DNA from: Caballeronia sp031450805
GTDB lineage: Bacteria > Pseudomonadota > Gammaproteobacteria > Burkholderiales > Burkholderiaceae
DNA length: 64,000 nucleotides
Assembly: GCF_031450805.1 (NCBI RefSeq)
Contig: NZ_JARTVY010000002.1
Coordinates: 372,001 to 436,000 of the forward strand
Direction of reading: 5' to 3'
The first letter of the stretch is position 1. The number at the start of each line of letters is the position of its first letter. The position numbers and the translations under genes are program-made. Positions 8,803 to 17,301 of the stretch are shown here, one piece after another. The notes beneath the pieces were generated by a model. That model searched no databases. It saw only the letters and a program-made list of their open reading frames with translations, and was not told the origin of the DNA.

Positions 8803-8817
8803 ATGCTCGTAAGGTAT
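8803..8817. promoter_or_regulatory. Candidate BenM/CatM-type operator 1
   Basis: ATGC-N7-GTAT in the 173-base gap between catA and catR. It differs by one base from the ATAC-N7-GTAT consensus known for the LysR-type regulators BenM and CatM. It lies 61 bases upstream of the catA ATG, where an activator site for the catabolic operon would be expected. Inference from motif match and position. Confidence 0.5.
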
Positions 8818-8897
8818 AGTCGGGGCTCGAAACAAAGCGTGAAGGCAGAATAAAGGACGGCAAACAGCCCGGTCCAACACTGATTTAGTATCGGGCC

Positions 8898-8912
8898 ATA
8901 TCCCGGAGGTAT
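8898..8912. promoter_or_regulatory. Candidate BenM/CatM-type operator 2
   Basis: ATAT-N7-GTAT, again one base from the ATAC-N7-GTAT consensus. It overlaps the ribosome binding site of the LysR gene (CCGGAGG), directly before its ATG at 8916. A protein bound here would be well placed to repress the regulator's own expression. Confidence 0.4.
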
Positions 8913-8915
8913 CGT

Positions 8916-9839
8916 ATGGAGCTGCGGCATCTTCGTTACTTTGTGGCAGTGGCCGAGGAGAGAAACTTCACGCGCGCGGCCCAGCGGCTGCACATCGCGC
9001 AGCCGCCGCTCAGCCGGCAAATACAGCAGCTCGAAGAAATCCTGGGCGTGCAGCTCTTCGAAAGAAACTCGCGGCCGCTCAAGCTCACGGAGACAGGCAA
9101 GTTCTTCTACGCGCATGCAGTGCAATTGCTGGCGCAGACGGCCGAACTCGAATCGATGACGAGGCGAGTCGGCAATATCGAGCGCAGCATGTCCGTCGGT
9201 TTCGTCGCATCTACGCTCTATGGCCTGTTGCCGAAGATCATCCGGCGCTTTCGCGACGAGAACCCGACAGTCGAACTCAGTCTGCATGAGTTATCGACGA
9301 TGGATCAGATGCGAGCCCTCAAGGACGGGCGAATCGATGTCGGCTTTGGCCGCCTTCGGCTTGAAGACGCCAATATCCGGCGCGTGGTGCTAAGAGAAGA
9401 AAAGATGATCGTCGCGTTTCCGGTAGGCCATCCGCTTGCGCTGTCCAGGCCGGTGTGCGCGTTGCGCGATCTCATCAATGAGACGCTGATCGTCTATCCG
9501 AAAACGCCTCGCCCGAGTTATGCGGACCAGGTGCTTGCCGCCTTCAAGGACCGGGGACTCGAGCCGCGCAAGATTTATGAAGTGCGCGAGATTCAGATTG
9601 CTCTGGGCCTCGTGGCCGCGGGCGAGGGCATTTCTATTGTGCCGAGCAGCGTCTATGGACTCAAGCGCGACGACGTCAGCTATAAAGAGCTCGATGACCC
9701 CACGCTGGTGTCGCCGATCATCATGAGCATGCGCGCAATGGACGAATCGCGCGACCTGCGGGAGATGCTCGAACTCATCTATCGGCTCTACGAGGAAGCG
9801 CAAATCCCTTTTACGGCGCGCACGGAAAAGGGGCAGTGA
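8916..9839 (+). CDS. catR: LysR-type regulator of the ben/cat genes (BenM/CatR type)
   Basis: A 307-residue LysR-family activator. The winged helix-turn-helix begins MELRHLRYFVAVAEERNFTRAAQRLHIAQPPLSRQIQQLEE, very close to BenM and CatM of Acinetobacter. The effector domain retains SLLYGLLP-like STLYGLLPKII, IDVGFGRL and EIQIALGLVAAGEG, segments that form the muconate/benzoate pocket in BenM. The ATG has CCGGAGG just upstream. It is divergent from catA-benABCD and lies upstream of catBC, the classical place for the regulator of both arms. CatR versus BenM naming cannot be settled from sequence alone. Confidence 0.9.
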   Translation: MELRHLRYFVAVAEERNFTRAAQRLHIAQPPLSRQIQQLEEILGVQLFERNSRPLKLTETGKFFYAHAVQLLAQTAELESMTRRVGNIERSMSVGFVASTLYGLLPKIIRRFRDENPTVELSLHELSTMDQMRALKDGRIDVGFGRLRLEDANIRRVVLREEKMIVAFPVGHPLALSRPVCALRDLINETLIVYPKTPRPSYADQVLAAFKDRGLEPRKIYEVREIQIALGLVAAGEGISIVPSSVYGLKRDDVSYKELDDPTLVSPIIMSMRAMDESRDLREMLELIYRLYEEAQIPFTARTEKGQ

Positions 9840-9944
9840 GCCAGCCATACCTCGCGGGTATCGCATCAGACGTCAATGGTCTTGGACAGGCCGTGAATGC
9901 CCACGCAATACTGGCGCAACTCCATTGACTCCGCCATTTCAGGT

Positions 9945-11072
9945 ATGAACGCTCAAATCACGGCTGTCGAAGCGATCCTGGTCGATCTTCCGACCATTCG
10001 CGCCCACAAGCTCTCCATGACGACGATGCAGCAGCAAACGATGGTCATCATCCGCCTGCGATCGAGCGATGGCATCGAGGGCATCGGCGAAGCGACCACC
10101 ATCGGTGGGTTGTCGTATGGCGAAGAGAGTCCCGAAGGCATCAAGCTCACGATCGACACTTACCTCGCGCCGGCGCTGATCGGACAGGACGCGACCAACA
10201 TCAACGCAGCCATGCTCGTGCTGAACAAGGTCGCGCGTGGCAACCGGTTCGCCAAGTCCGGTATCGAGACCGCGTTGCTCGATGCGCAAGGAAAGCGCCT
10301 CGGCGTGCCCGTATCGGCGCTGCTCGGCGGTGCGGTCCGCAAGACGCTTCCCGTTCTCTGGACGCTCGCGAGCGGAGATACCGCCCGCGACATCGAGGAA
10401 GCCGAAGTGCTTCTGGCGGAGCGCCGGCACGATACCTTCAAGCTGAAGATCGGCCGCCGCAGCGTGCGCGACGACGTGGCGCACGTGTCGAAGATCAAAG
10501 CCGCACTGGGGGATCGCGCACGGGTCACGGTCGATGTCAATCAGGCCTGGAACGAGGTCGATGCCGCGCTCGGTATCGCAGCGCTGGAGGCCGCGGGTAT
10601 CGACCTGATCGAGCAGCCCACGCCGCGCGAACATCGCGGAGCGCTTGCGCGGCTCGCGGCGCGTTTCACCGTTCCGATCATGGCGGACGAGGGCATCACC
10701 GGTCCCGAGGACGCGCTCGACCTCGTGCGGGAAGCCTGCGCCGATGTATTCGCGCTGAAGATCGCGAAGTCCGGCGGCATCTACGGCATGCTGCGCACGG
10801 CGGCCGTTGCCGATGCAGCGGGCGTATTGCTCTACGGCGGCACGATGCTCGAAGGCAGCGTGGGTTCCATCGCATCCGCGCATGGTTTCAGCGCACTCCC
10901 GCAACTGGCGTGGGGCACCGAGCTATTCGGCCCGCTGCTGCTGAAAGATGACATCGTGACGGTTCGTCCGCAGTATCGCGACTTCGATCTTCAGCTTCCC
11001 GAAGGTCCGGGGCTGGGCCTGCAAATCGATGAAGACAAGCTCGCGTTCTATCGTCGCGACAAGCGTGCATGA
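9945..11072 (+). CDS. catB: Muconate cycloisomerase
   Basis: A 375-residue enolase-superfamily enzyme that lactonises cis,cis-muconate to muconolactone with Mn2+. Counting from the ATG at 9945, the KxK motif gives the catalytic Lys168, metal ligands are Asp197 (VDVNQ), Glu223 (LIEQP) and Asp248 (ADEG), and the second base is Lys272 (LKIAK); all are one residue earlier than in Pseudomonas putida CatB. I chose 9945 because MNAQITAVEAILVDLPTIRAHKL aligns with the family N-terminus, though an earlier in-frame ATG at 9897 exists and the ribosome binding site at 9945 is weak. It is followed by catC after 27 bases. Confidence 0.94.
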   Translation: MNAQITAVEAILVDLPTIRAHKLSMTTMQQQTMVIIRLRSSDGIEGIGEATTIGGLSYGEESPEGIKLTIDTYLAPALIGQDATNINAAMLVLNKVARGNRFAKSGIETALLDAQGKRLGVPVSALLGGAVRKTLPVLWTLASGDTARDIEEAEVLLAERRHDTFKLKIGRRSVRDDVAHVSKIKAALGDRARVTVDVNQAWNEVDAALGIAALEAAGIDLIEQPTPREHRGALARLAARFTVPIMADEGITGPEDALDLVREACADVFALKIAKSGGIYGMLRTAAVADAAGVLLYGGTMLEGSVGSIASAHGFSALPQLAWGTELFGPLLLKDDIVTVRPQYRDFDLQLPEGPGLGLQIDEDKLAFYRRDKRA

Positions 11073-11099
11073 GTCACCGTGCTACCTCGAGGAGAAAAC

Positions 11100-11378
11100 A
11101 TGCTTTATCTCGTCAGAATGGACGTCCGTCTGCCGCACGACATGCCGCCTGCGCAGGCCGAGGAAATCAAGGCGCGCGAGAAGGCTTATTCGCAAGCGTT
11201 GCAGCGGGCAGGGAAGTGGCAGCAGTTGCATCGGGTCGTCGGCGAGTACGCGAATTACAGTGTGTTCGATGTCGACTCGCACGACGAACTGCATACCGTG
11301 TTGTCGGCTTTGCCGTTGTTCCCGTATATGACGATGCAGGTCACGCCGCTCGCCCATCATCCCTCGTCGATTCGCTGA
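11100..11378 (+). CDS. catC: Muconolactone delta-isomerase
   Basis: A 92-residue ferredoxin-fold isomerase that converts muconolactone to beta-ketoadipate enol-lactone. Start and length match the family: MLYLVRMDVRLPHDMPPAQAEE, and later GKWQQLHRVVGEYANYSVFDV, HDELHTVLSALPLFPYM and the C-terminal VTPLAHHPSSIR. The ATG at 11100 is preceded by AGGAG. It is co-transcribed with catB. The next pathway enzyme, enol-lactone hydrolase (catD/pcaD), is not found downstream and must be elsewhere in the genome. Confidence 0.95.
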   Translation: MLYLVRMDVRLPHDMPPAQAEEIKAREKAYSQALQRAGKWQQLHRVVGEYANYSVFDVDSHDELHTVLSALPLFPYMTMQVTPLAHHPSSIR

Positions 11379-11471
11379 AGGCGCTGAATCTTCCCATGAG
11401 TCAGAACGAGACCTGACCCACTCATCGACTGTGGGTTTCGGCTGTACATCGCTACGCGTTCAGCCCGGCGA

Positions 11472-12647
11472 TCACGAGTAGAACGACGGCTTCGGCACGC
11501 GCCCATTCAGCGCCCAATCGCCGAGCTCGCGCACCTTGTAGTCGATGGGATCGTGCAGCGTATGCACGCGCACGTTGCGCCAGAAGCGATCGAGGCTCAG
11601 CGCCGCCGTGGTCGAACGCGCGCCGGTCACGTCGAACATGCGGCTCGCGACTTCCAGCCCCGCGCGCGCCGCCGCGACCTTCGACGCAGCCACCGCCACG
11701 GCCACTTCGCCGCGTTCGCTTTCGGTGAGGGCGAGGCCGCGCTGCCATGCCTCATCGAAAGACTGCATCGCGCGTTCGGTGAGCAAGCGTGCGCCTTGCA
11801 GCGCCACCCAGAAGTCGCCGAAATGCGCGACCACGTACGGGTCTTCCGATGGCCGCTCGGCCTGCGACGCGATCCACGGCCGTGTTTGCGCGAGCGTCGC
11901 TTCCCGCGCCGCCTGCAAGGCGCCTTCGCCGATGCCGACATAGATGTGGCTCAAGATAGCCTGCGCGAGCAGCGGCCGCAGACACGCGAACGGGCTGGAT
12001 AGCGGGCCGGGATCGTTCAGCAATTCGTCAGCGGCGATGCTGACGCGCTCGAAAACGACCGTGCCGCTGTCCGTCTGACGCTGGCCCATGTTGTCCCAGT
12101 CGTCGAGCACGGTGATGCCCGCGCGGTTTGTCGGCGTGACGGCGATCAGCAGGCGTCCGTCTGCATCGAATGCGGAGGCGAGCAGTTGATCCGAATCGCG
12201 CGCGCCGGAACAGAAGCTCTTGCGGCCATCGAAGAGATAGCCGTTCGCTTCGCCGGGCAGCGCGCGGGTGCTCTTGTCGAGCGGATTCAGCGCGTTGCCC
12301 CAGAACCAGCCCTGCTTGACGGTCTCGCCCAGCCAGTGGCGAATCTGCGCGTCGCGGCCGAAGAGGCGGATCGTCGCGAGTTGCAGATGATGGAACGCGA
12401 AGAGATGCGCGAGCGAGCTGTCGACTTGCGCCATGCGTCGCACGATATCGAGCGTCGTCGACCACGGCGCACCGTCGCCGCCGAATTGCGCGGGTATCGA
12501 CAGGCGAAGCAGCCCGCTCTTGCGCAGCAGGCCGCGCTCGTGAAAGGCCGTGCCGCCCGACTTGTCGCGCGCGGCGGCGGTTTGCGCCCATTCGCGCAGC
12601 ACCGCGTCGAGCGGCTCGGTCCACGGGGCGTTCTCGGTGCGGCTCAT
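11472..12647 (-). CDS. SfnB/DszC-type acyl-CoA-dehydrogenase-fold flavoprotein (paralogue 1)
   Basis: A 391-residue protein of the acyl-CoA dehydrogenase fold, in the branch with DszC (dibenzothiophene monooxygenase) and SfnB rather than true acyl-CoA dehydrogenases. These enzymes use reduced flavin and O2 on organosulfur compounds. Visible are WDNMGQRQTDSGTV in the mid beta-domain and the C-terminal signature LDRFWRNVRVHTLHDPIDYKVRELG. The ATG at 12647 has AGGAGG upstream. It sits at the edge of the organosulfur island, directly beside decayed binding-protein and ABC-transporter pieces, so its original transporter partner may be lost. Confidence 0.85.
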   Translation of the reverse strand: MSRTENAPWTEPLDAVLREWAQTAAARDKSGGTAFHERGLLRKSGLLRLSIPAQFGGDGAPWSTTLDIVRRMAQVDSSLAHLFAFHHLQLATIRLFGRDAQIRHWLGETVKQGWFWGNALNPLDKSTRALPGEANGYLFDGRKSFCSGARDSDQLLASAFDADGRLLIAVTPTNRAGITVLDDWDNMGQRQTDSGTVVFERVSIAADELLNDPGPLSSPFACLRPLLAQAILSHIYVGIGEGALQAAREATLAQTRPWIASQAERPSEDPYVVAHFGDFWVALQGARLLTERAMQSFDEAWQRGLALTESERGEVAVAVAASKVAAARAGLEVASRMFDVTGARSTTAALSLDRFWRNVRVHTLHDPIDYKVRELGDWALNGRVPKPSFYS

Positions 12648-12847
12648 TGCGGTGCCTCCTGATCGTGATGTGAGCGGTGCGTCCTCATTCACTGCAACGC
12701 GGTGCGTGACTGCAAGCGTATAAGACGCGAATGACGAAATCCATAGATTGATTCGTTGGTCGGGCTTTGACGGGGCCGTTTGTAAGCGGATGGCGCACGG
12801 GCAACGACTGCTTCGGTCCTCGCAAGCGCGAAGCAAGGCGGAAGGCC

Positions 12848-13017
12848 ATGATGAAGAAATCCGTTTCATGGCGAGCAACCGTGCTCACTGTCGTATCGAT
12901 TGCAGTGTTCGTTCGCACGCCTGCGCCGCCGACCCTAATGAGCTTGAAATCCGCTCCGGCGCGACCGCCGGGCCGTATTCCGGCCAGATCCGCTATGGCA
13001 TCGAGCGGCACTTATAA
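12848..13017 (+). pseudogene. Remnant of an NLPA/MetQ-type binding protein, N-terminus
   Basis: The plus strand encodes a signal-peptide-like MMKKSVSWRATVLTVVSIA and, in another frame after a single-base shift near 12917-12930, ADPNELEIRSGATAGPYSGQIRYGIE. Joined, this is the start of an NLPA-family (MetQ-like) substrate-binding protein: signal peptide, then the ELxIGxTxGPxxxxI strand. It stops at 13017, so about 200 residues are missing. It is a clear gene relic, frameshifted and truncated. Confidence 0.6.
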
Positions 13018-13110
13018 AAGGAGGGTGTGGCTATAGAGGCCGATGGGCGCGGTCGGCCCCTTCACGAGTTTCGACTGCGCGAGCGTGTGGTCCGCCGGAA
13101 CGTTCTTCAG
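13012..13110 (-). pseudogene. Inverted internal fragment of a MetQ-type binding protein
   Basis: The minus strand reads LAQSKLVKGPTAPIGLYSH, which lines up with YKLVGIGRTWIGPIGLYSR in the intact binding protein at 16251-17069. It abuts the N-terminal remnant but in opposite orientation, so the old gene appears broken by an inversion. No start codon or full domain remains. The assignment rests on a short match only. Confidence 0.35.
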
Positions 13111-13457
13111 ACAAACCCGCGCGACTGTCTCGCTGCCGAACGCACCGTAAACGCTATGGCCGAGCCGGGCACCGCGATCAGACCATGCTGATGCGATCGC
13201 CACGCAACGTTCCGCTCGCGTTCCTTCTGGCCGAGCAGCGGCCGTTCTTCGAAACGGATCGCGCCGCGCACGCGCGCGTGGCTCGGCAGAAGGCGCATGG
13301 TGGCGAGGGCGATCGTCGATTTGCCGCTGCCCGACGCCCCGACGAGCGCGAGCATTTCACCCCGCGCGATCTCGCGATCGCCCGACGAACGGCAGCGTGT
13401 CCATCGAAAGAAAACGGAGAGCCTGTCGATGACGAGTAACGGCGAAGCGGCGCTCAT
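13107..13457 (-). pseudogene. Truncated peptide-type ABC transporter ATPase
   Basis: A 116-residue remnant of a DppD/OppD-type ATP-binding protein. The N-terminus PLLVIDRLSVFFR and the Walker A box ALVGASGSGKSTIA followed by MRLLPSHARVRGAIRFEERPLL are intact, but a short stretch before Walker A is scrambled and everything after about residue 80 (Q-loop, ABC signature, Walker B) is lost. Its ATG overlaps the stop of the upstream monooxygenase gene by 4 bases, so it was once the second gene of that operon. Confidence 0.75.
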
Positions 13458-14851
13458 TTGCCTTGCGCCGCGTGAGCGTCATTCAGGTCCCGAAACGCCG
13501 CGCCCGCATGACGCGAGCCGAGCCTCGCGCCGCGCCCAAACAGCTTCTCGCGCAACGTGCCTTGCGCATACGATGTCTTATAGATGCCGCTCGACTGCAG
13601 TTCGGGGATGACGAGATCGATGAAATCCTCGTAGCTTTCCGGCGTGACCGTGCGCGTGAGATTGAAGCCGTCGATGCCCGCATCATCGACCCATGATTGC
13701 AGCGCATCCGCCACCTGGACCGCATCGCCGACGATCGTCGTATAGCGGCCGCCCAGTTGCATCTGATCGAGCAGATGCCTGAGCGTCACGCCGCGCTTGC
13801 CGTCGGTCACGCGCTGCACCGACGATTCGATGCCTCGCCCCTTGTGTCCGCCCGGCGGCGACAGTTCATCGTCGAGCGCATACGTCGAATAGTCGATGCC
13901 GCTGCCCGCCGCGAAATGCGCGAGGCCCGCTTCGGGGCTTGCGTATCGCGCGTACTCCGCGAACTTCTCTTCAGCCTCCTTGCGCGTGCGGCCCACGACG
14001 ACCGTCACACCCATGATGATCTTCAGATCGCTCGGAAGGCGTCCGGCTTCGGCGGCCTGCGCACGCAGGGCATCGACGAGCTTGCGCGTGCCTTCCTTGC
14101 TCTGGCTCGATACGAACACGCATTCGGCGTGACGCACGGCGAACGCCTGCCCGCGCCCCGACGATCCCGCCTGAAACAGCACCGGCGTGCGCTGCGGAGA
14201 AGGCTCGCAGAGGTGATAGCCTTCGACGTCGTAATAGCGGCCGTGGTGCTCGACCTTGCGGACCTTCGACGGATCGGCGAACACGCGGCCCTCACGGTCG
14301 CGCCGCACCGCGCCGTCCTGCCAGCTTCCTTCCCATAGCTTGTAGAGCACGTCGAGATATTCGTCCGCGCGGTCGTAGCGCTCGTCATGCGCGATCATTT
14401 CCCTCTGGCCCATCGCGCGCGCGGCGCTGTCGAGATAGCCCGTCACGATGTTCCAGCCGATACGCCCGTCCGTCAGATGATCGAGCGTGGAGAAGCGGCG
14501 CGCGAGCAGATAAGGCGCTTCATAGCTCAGATTCACCGTGATGCCGAAGCCGAGGTTCGTCGTGGCCGCGGCCATCGCGGAGACGAGCATCATCGGATCG
14601 TTGACGGGGAGTTGAATCGATTCCTTGAGCGTGAGATTCACCGATTGTCCATACACGTCGTACGCGCCGACGATATCCGCGATGAAGAGGCCGTCGAACA
14701 GGCCGCGTTCGAGCAGCTTCGCAAGATCGGTCCAGTACGACAGCTTGCGGTAGTCGGTCGAGCGGTCGCGCGGATGCGTCCAAAGGCCATGATTGATATG
14801 GCCGACGCAGTTCATGTTGAACGCGTTCAGAATGATTTGCTTCTTGCTCAT
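13454..14851 (-). CDS. NtaA/SnaA/DszA-type FMNH2-dependent monooxygenase
   Basis: A 465-residue bacterial luciferase-like (LLM) monooxygenase of the NtaA/SnaA/DszA group. Typical are MNCVGHINHGLWTHPRD near the N-terminus, RFSTLDHLTDGRIGWNIVTGYLDSAARAMG, HDERYDRADEYLDVLYKLWEGSW, and TPVLFQAGSSGRGQAFAVRHAECVF. Relatives oxidise dibenzothiophene sulfone, nitrilotriacetate or similar compounds with FMNH2 from a separate reductase. The start at 14851 matches the family. It lies 38 bases after the SfnB/DszC-type gene at 14890, the same pairing as DszC with DszA, so the two could act in sequence on one sulfur compound. Substrate unknown. Confidence 0.88.
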   Translation of the reverse strand: MSKKQIILNAFNMNCVGHINHGLWTHPRDRSTDYRKLSYWTDLAKLLERGLFDGLFIADIVGAYDVYGQSVNLTLKESIQLPVNDPMMLVSAMAAATTNLGFGITVNLSYEAPYLLARRFSTLDHLTDGRIGWNIVTGYLDSAARAMGQREMIAHDERYDRADEYLDVLYKLWEGSWQDGAVRRDREGRVFADPSKVRKVEHHGRYYDVEGYHLCEPSPQRTPVLFQAGSSGRGQAFAVRHAECVFVSSQSKEGTRKLVDALRAQAAEAGRLPSDLKIIMGVTVVVGRTRKEAEEKFAEYARYASPEAGLAHFAAGSGIDYSTYALDDELSPPGGHKGRGIESSVQRVTDGKRGVTLRHLLDQMQLGGRYTTIVGDAVQVADALQSWVDDAGIDGFNLTRTVTPESYEDFIDLVIPELQSSGIYKTSYAQGTLREKLFGRGARLGSRHAGAAFRDLNDAHAAQGK

Positions 14852-14889
14852 GGATTCGTGCGTGCGCCATGCATGCGCCCTGTAAGAGA

Positions 14890-16134
14890 TCACGCCACGC
14901 CGATGCGCCATTGCCCCGGCGGCAGCGTGCCATTCACGGCGAAGTCGCCGACGATGCGGTCCTTGTAGATGCGCGGGTTATGCGACGCAAGGGTGCGGGC
15001 ATTGCGCCAGTATCGATCGAGACCGGACGTACGCAGCGTCGCCGATGCGCCGAGCGCGTCGAACACGCTGGCGGTGGCATCGAGAATGAGTTGCGAGGCG
15101 ACCGTCTGCGCCTGCCATATTTCGATTTCCGCTTCCGCGATGACCGCGAGCGCGTCGGGCCGCTCGATGGATTGCGCTGCGCGTTCGAGCGCACGCGCCG
15201 CCTGCGCGACGATCGCACCAGTGGTCCATGCATGCGCGCGCGCGCGTCCAATGACCTGCAGCAGTTGCGGGTCTTCGGCGGCGTGCGCGGTCACCGCGTG
15301 GCTATAGCTGCGCTTGCGGGCGGCGATGGCCGCGGCGGCATCGCTGACCGCGGCGCGGCCGATGCCCGCGAGCGTCGCGATATGCACGAGCTGATAAAAC
15401 GCCTCGGAGTACGGAAACGGCACACGTCCCGCGACGATCTCGCGTTCGTCGATCTTCACGTTGGTGAAGCGGCTCGTACCGCTCGCGGTGAGACGCTGTC
15501 CCATGCCGTCCCAATCGTCGATGACTTCGACACCGGCCGTGCGACGGTCCACCGTGACGGACACTTGCGCTTCGTCGGCATCGCTTGCGCCGACGTGAAT
15601 CCAGTCGGCAAAGAGCGATCCCGTCGTGTAGAACTTCACGCCATCCAGACGCCATTCGCCCGCTTCTTGCGCGATGCGTGTCGCAAACTGGCTGCGAGGC
15701 GCTTCGCCGGTCTCGGACCATGCGCCGCCGACGATAGCGCCTTCGGCAAGCCGCCCGAGCCATCGCTCGCGGCGCTCTAGGGGACTGTGCAAAGTATGTT
15801 CGACGAAGCCGAAATGCGCGCGAAGCGCCTGCACGATGTTGGAATCGGCTTCCGCCAGTTCAGTCAGCAATTCGAATGATTCGACCAGACGAATGCCCGA
15901 TCCGCCGTATTCTCGCGGCACACGCAACGCGGTGAAGCCGGCTTCGCGGAGCCAGCGTATTTCGTCGACGGGAAGGCGGCGCTCGACTTCGCGCGCGACG
16001 CTGCCTTCGCGAATGCGCGCGAAGATGGGCCGAAAGCGTGCGGCGAGCGCGGCATAGTTGTCGGTCGGGCCGACGCCCCAGGCTGCGCCGACGGTCGCAT
16101 CGGCAGGCAGGGGAGCATTGCGATCGAAAGGCAT
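14890..16134 (-). CDS. SfnB/DszC-type acyl-CoA-dehydrogenase-fold flavoprotein (paralogue 2)
   Basis: A 414-residue relative of DszC/SfnB. It has LREAGFTALRVPREYGGSGIRL in the N-terminal helical domain, WDGMGQRLTASGTSRF in the beta-domain and the group C-terminus LDRYWRNARTLASHNPRIYKDRIVG. The ATG at 16134 gives MPFDRNAPLPADATVG; the open frame upstream is not protein-like. It is likely transcribed with the DszA-type gene that follows. The predicted role is reduced-flavin oxygenation of an organosulfur substrate during sulfate limitation; the exact substrate is not known. Confidence 0.85.
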   Translation of the reverse strand: MPFDRNAPLPADATVGAAWGVGPTDNYAALAARFRPIFARIREGSVAREVERRLPVDEIRWLREAGFTALRVPREYGGSGIRLVESFELLTELAEADSNIVQALRAHFGFVEHTLHSPLERRERWLGRLAEGAIVGGAWSETGEAPRSQFATRIAQEAGEWRLDGVKFYTTGSLFADWIHVGASDADEAQVSVTVDRRTAGVEVIDDWDGMGQRLTASGTSRFTNVKIDEREIVAGRVPFPYSEAFYQLVHIATLAGIGRAAVSDAAAAIAARKRSYSHAVTAHAAEDPQLLQVIGRARAHAWTTGAIVAQAARALERAAQSIERPDALAVIAEAEIEIWQAQTVASQLILDATASVFDALGASATLRTSGLDRYWRNARTLASHNPRIYKDRIVGDFAVNGTLPPGQWRIGVA

Positions 16135-16250
16135 GGAGGCTCGTTCAGGTTTCGTGAAGCGACGATTATCGGCAAGCAATGCGCGCGCGCTAAACGAGGA
16201 ATTTTCAGAAGCTAAGGCGGAATCGTTGCGTTGCGATCGTTGATAGCCGA

Positions 16251-17069
16251 TCAAAAGGCGGGAATGATCGCCCCCTGATAGCGCGACAGGATGAACTGTC
16301 TGACTTCGGGCGACTGATACGCCGCGACGAGCTGCTGAACCCACGGCTTGCCCGCATCCTGCTCGCGCACGGCGATGAGACATGCATAGATGCCCGAGCC
16401 GTCCTCCTTCAAGATCGTGTCCCGGGCGGGATTCAGTCCCGCCTTGATCGCGTAGTCGGCATTGACGGTGGTCGCGTCGAAATCGTCGAGCGTGCGCGGC
16501 AGTTGCGCCGCATCGACTTCCTTGAAGCGGAATTGCTTCGGATTGGAGACGACGTCGAGCGGCGTCGCGTTGATGCCGGTGACCGGATCGATACCTTGTC
16601 GCAGCTTGATGGCGCCGGCCCTCTGCAGCAGGAGAAGGATGCGGCTTTCATTCGCGGGATCGTTCGGGATGCCAATGGTCGCGCCCGGGGGAAGCTCGCT
16701 GAATTTCGTGTATCGCCTGGAATAAAGGCCGATCGGCCCGATCCACGTACGGCCGATTCCTACGAGCTTGTAATTGCGTGCACGAATCTGCGAAGCGAGA
16801 AAGGGCCGGTGTTGATAGCTGTTGGCGTCGAGATCGCCGGCGTCGAGCGCTGCATCGGGCTGGATGTAATCGTTGAACGATACGATTTTGATGCGCAGGC
16901 CGTAATCGCGCTCCGCGACTTTTTTGACTGCTTCGAAGATTTCCTCATGCGGCCCGCTCGTCACGCCGACCTTGAGGATGAGCTGGTCCGCGCGTGCGGC
17001 GCCAGCGAACGTAATGGCGAGTGCAAAAGGCAATAGCGTGCGCAGAAGGCGCAATGTGAGCGTTCGCAC
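16251..17069 (-). CDS. NLPA/MetQ-family periplasmic binding protein
   Basis: A 272-residue substrate-binding protein of the NLPA family, whose best-known member MetQ delivers methionine to the MetNI transporter. A signal peptide of about 27 residues ends AGAARA before DQLILKVGVTSGPHEEIFE; there is no lipobox cysteine, so it should be soluble in the periplasm. FNDYIQPDAALDAGDLDANSYQHRPFL and WIGPIGLYSRRYTKFSELPPGATIGIPNDPANESR are family hallmarks. The start codon is GTG at 17069 with AAGGA about 10 bases upstream. No metN or metI is nearby; it may bind a sulfur compound and share another transporter. Confidence 0.88.
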   Translation of the reverse strand: MRTLTLRLLRTLLPFALAITFAGAARADQLILKVGVTSGPHEEIFEAVKKVAERDYGLRIKIVSFNDYIQPDAALDAGDLDANSYQHRPFLASQIRARNYKLVGIGRTWIGPIGLYSRRYTKFSELPPGATIGIPNDPANESRILLLLQRAGAIKLRQGIDPVTGINATPLDVVSNPKQFRFKEVDAAQLPRTLDDFDATTVNADYAIKAGLNPARDTILKEDGSGIYACLIAVREQDAGKPWVQQLVAAYQSPEVRQFILSRYQGAIIPAF

Positions 17070-17301
17070 AGTGGGGCGAGTCCTTGGAATGAAAGGTGAG
17101 AGAAACAGTCATTCTAAGAATCGTGCCTGGCCTGGAGAACCAATTGCTCCGCATAACTTTATACGCGATGCATGAGCAAGATGTGGCGCGCGGCCTAATG
17201 CTTCAAACCGCAATAGGTTATCGATAGAAATTGGATGGACCCGGTCACGTCCGGCGTTAGCATGTGCTTCTTTCCAACTCGTCCTCTGGTTCATTCAAGC
17301 G

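Noticed and set aside
16251..17069. Naming the NLPA protein metQ
   Set aside because: There is no lipobox, no metN or metI nearby, and the neighbours are organosulfur enzymes, so a methionine role is not supported.
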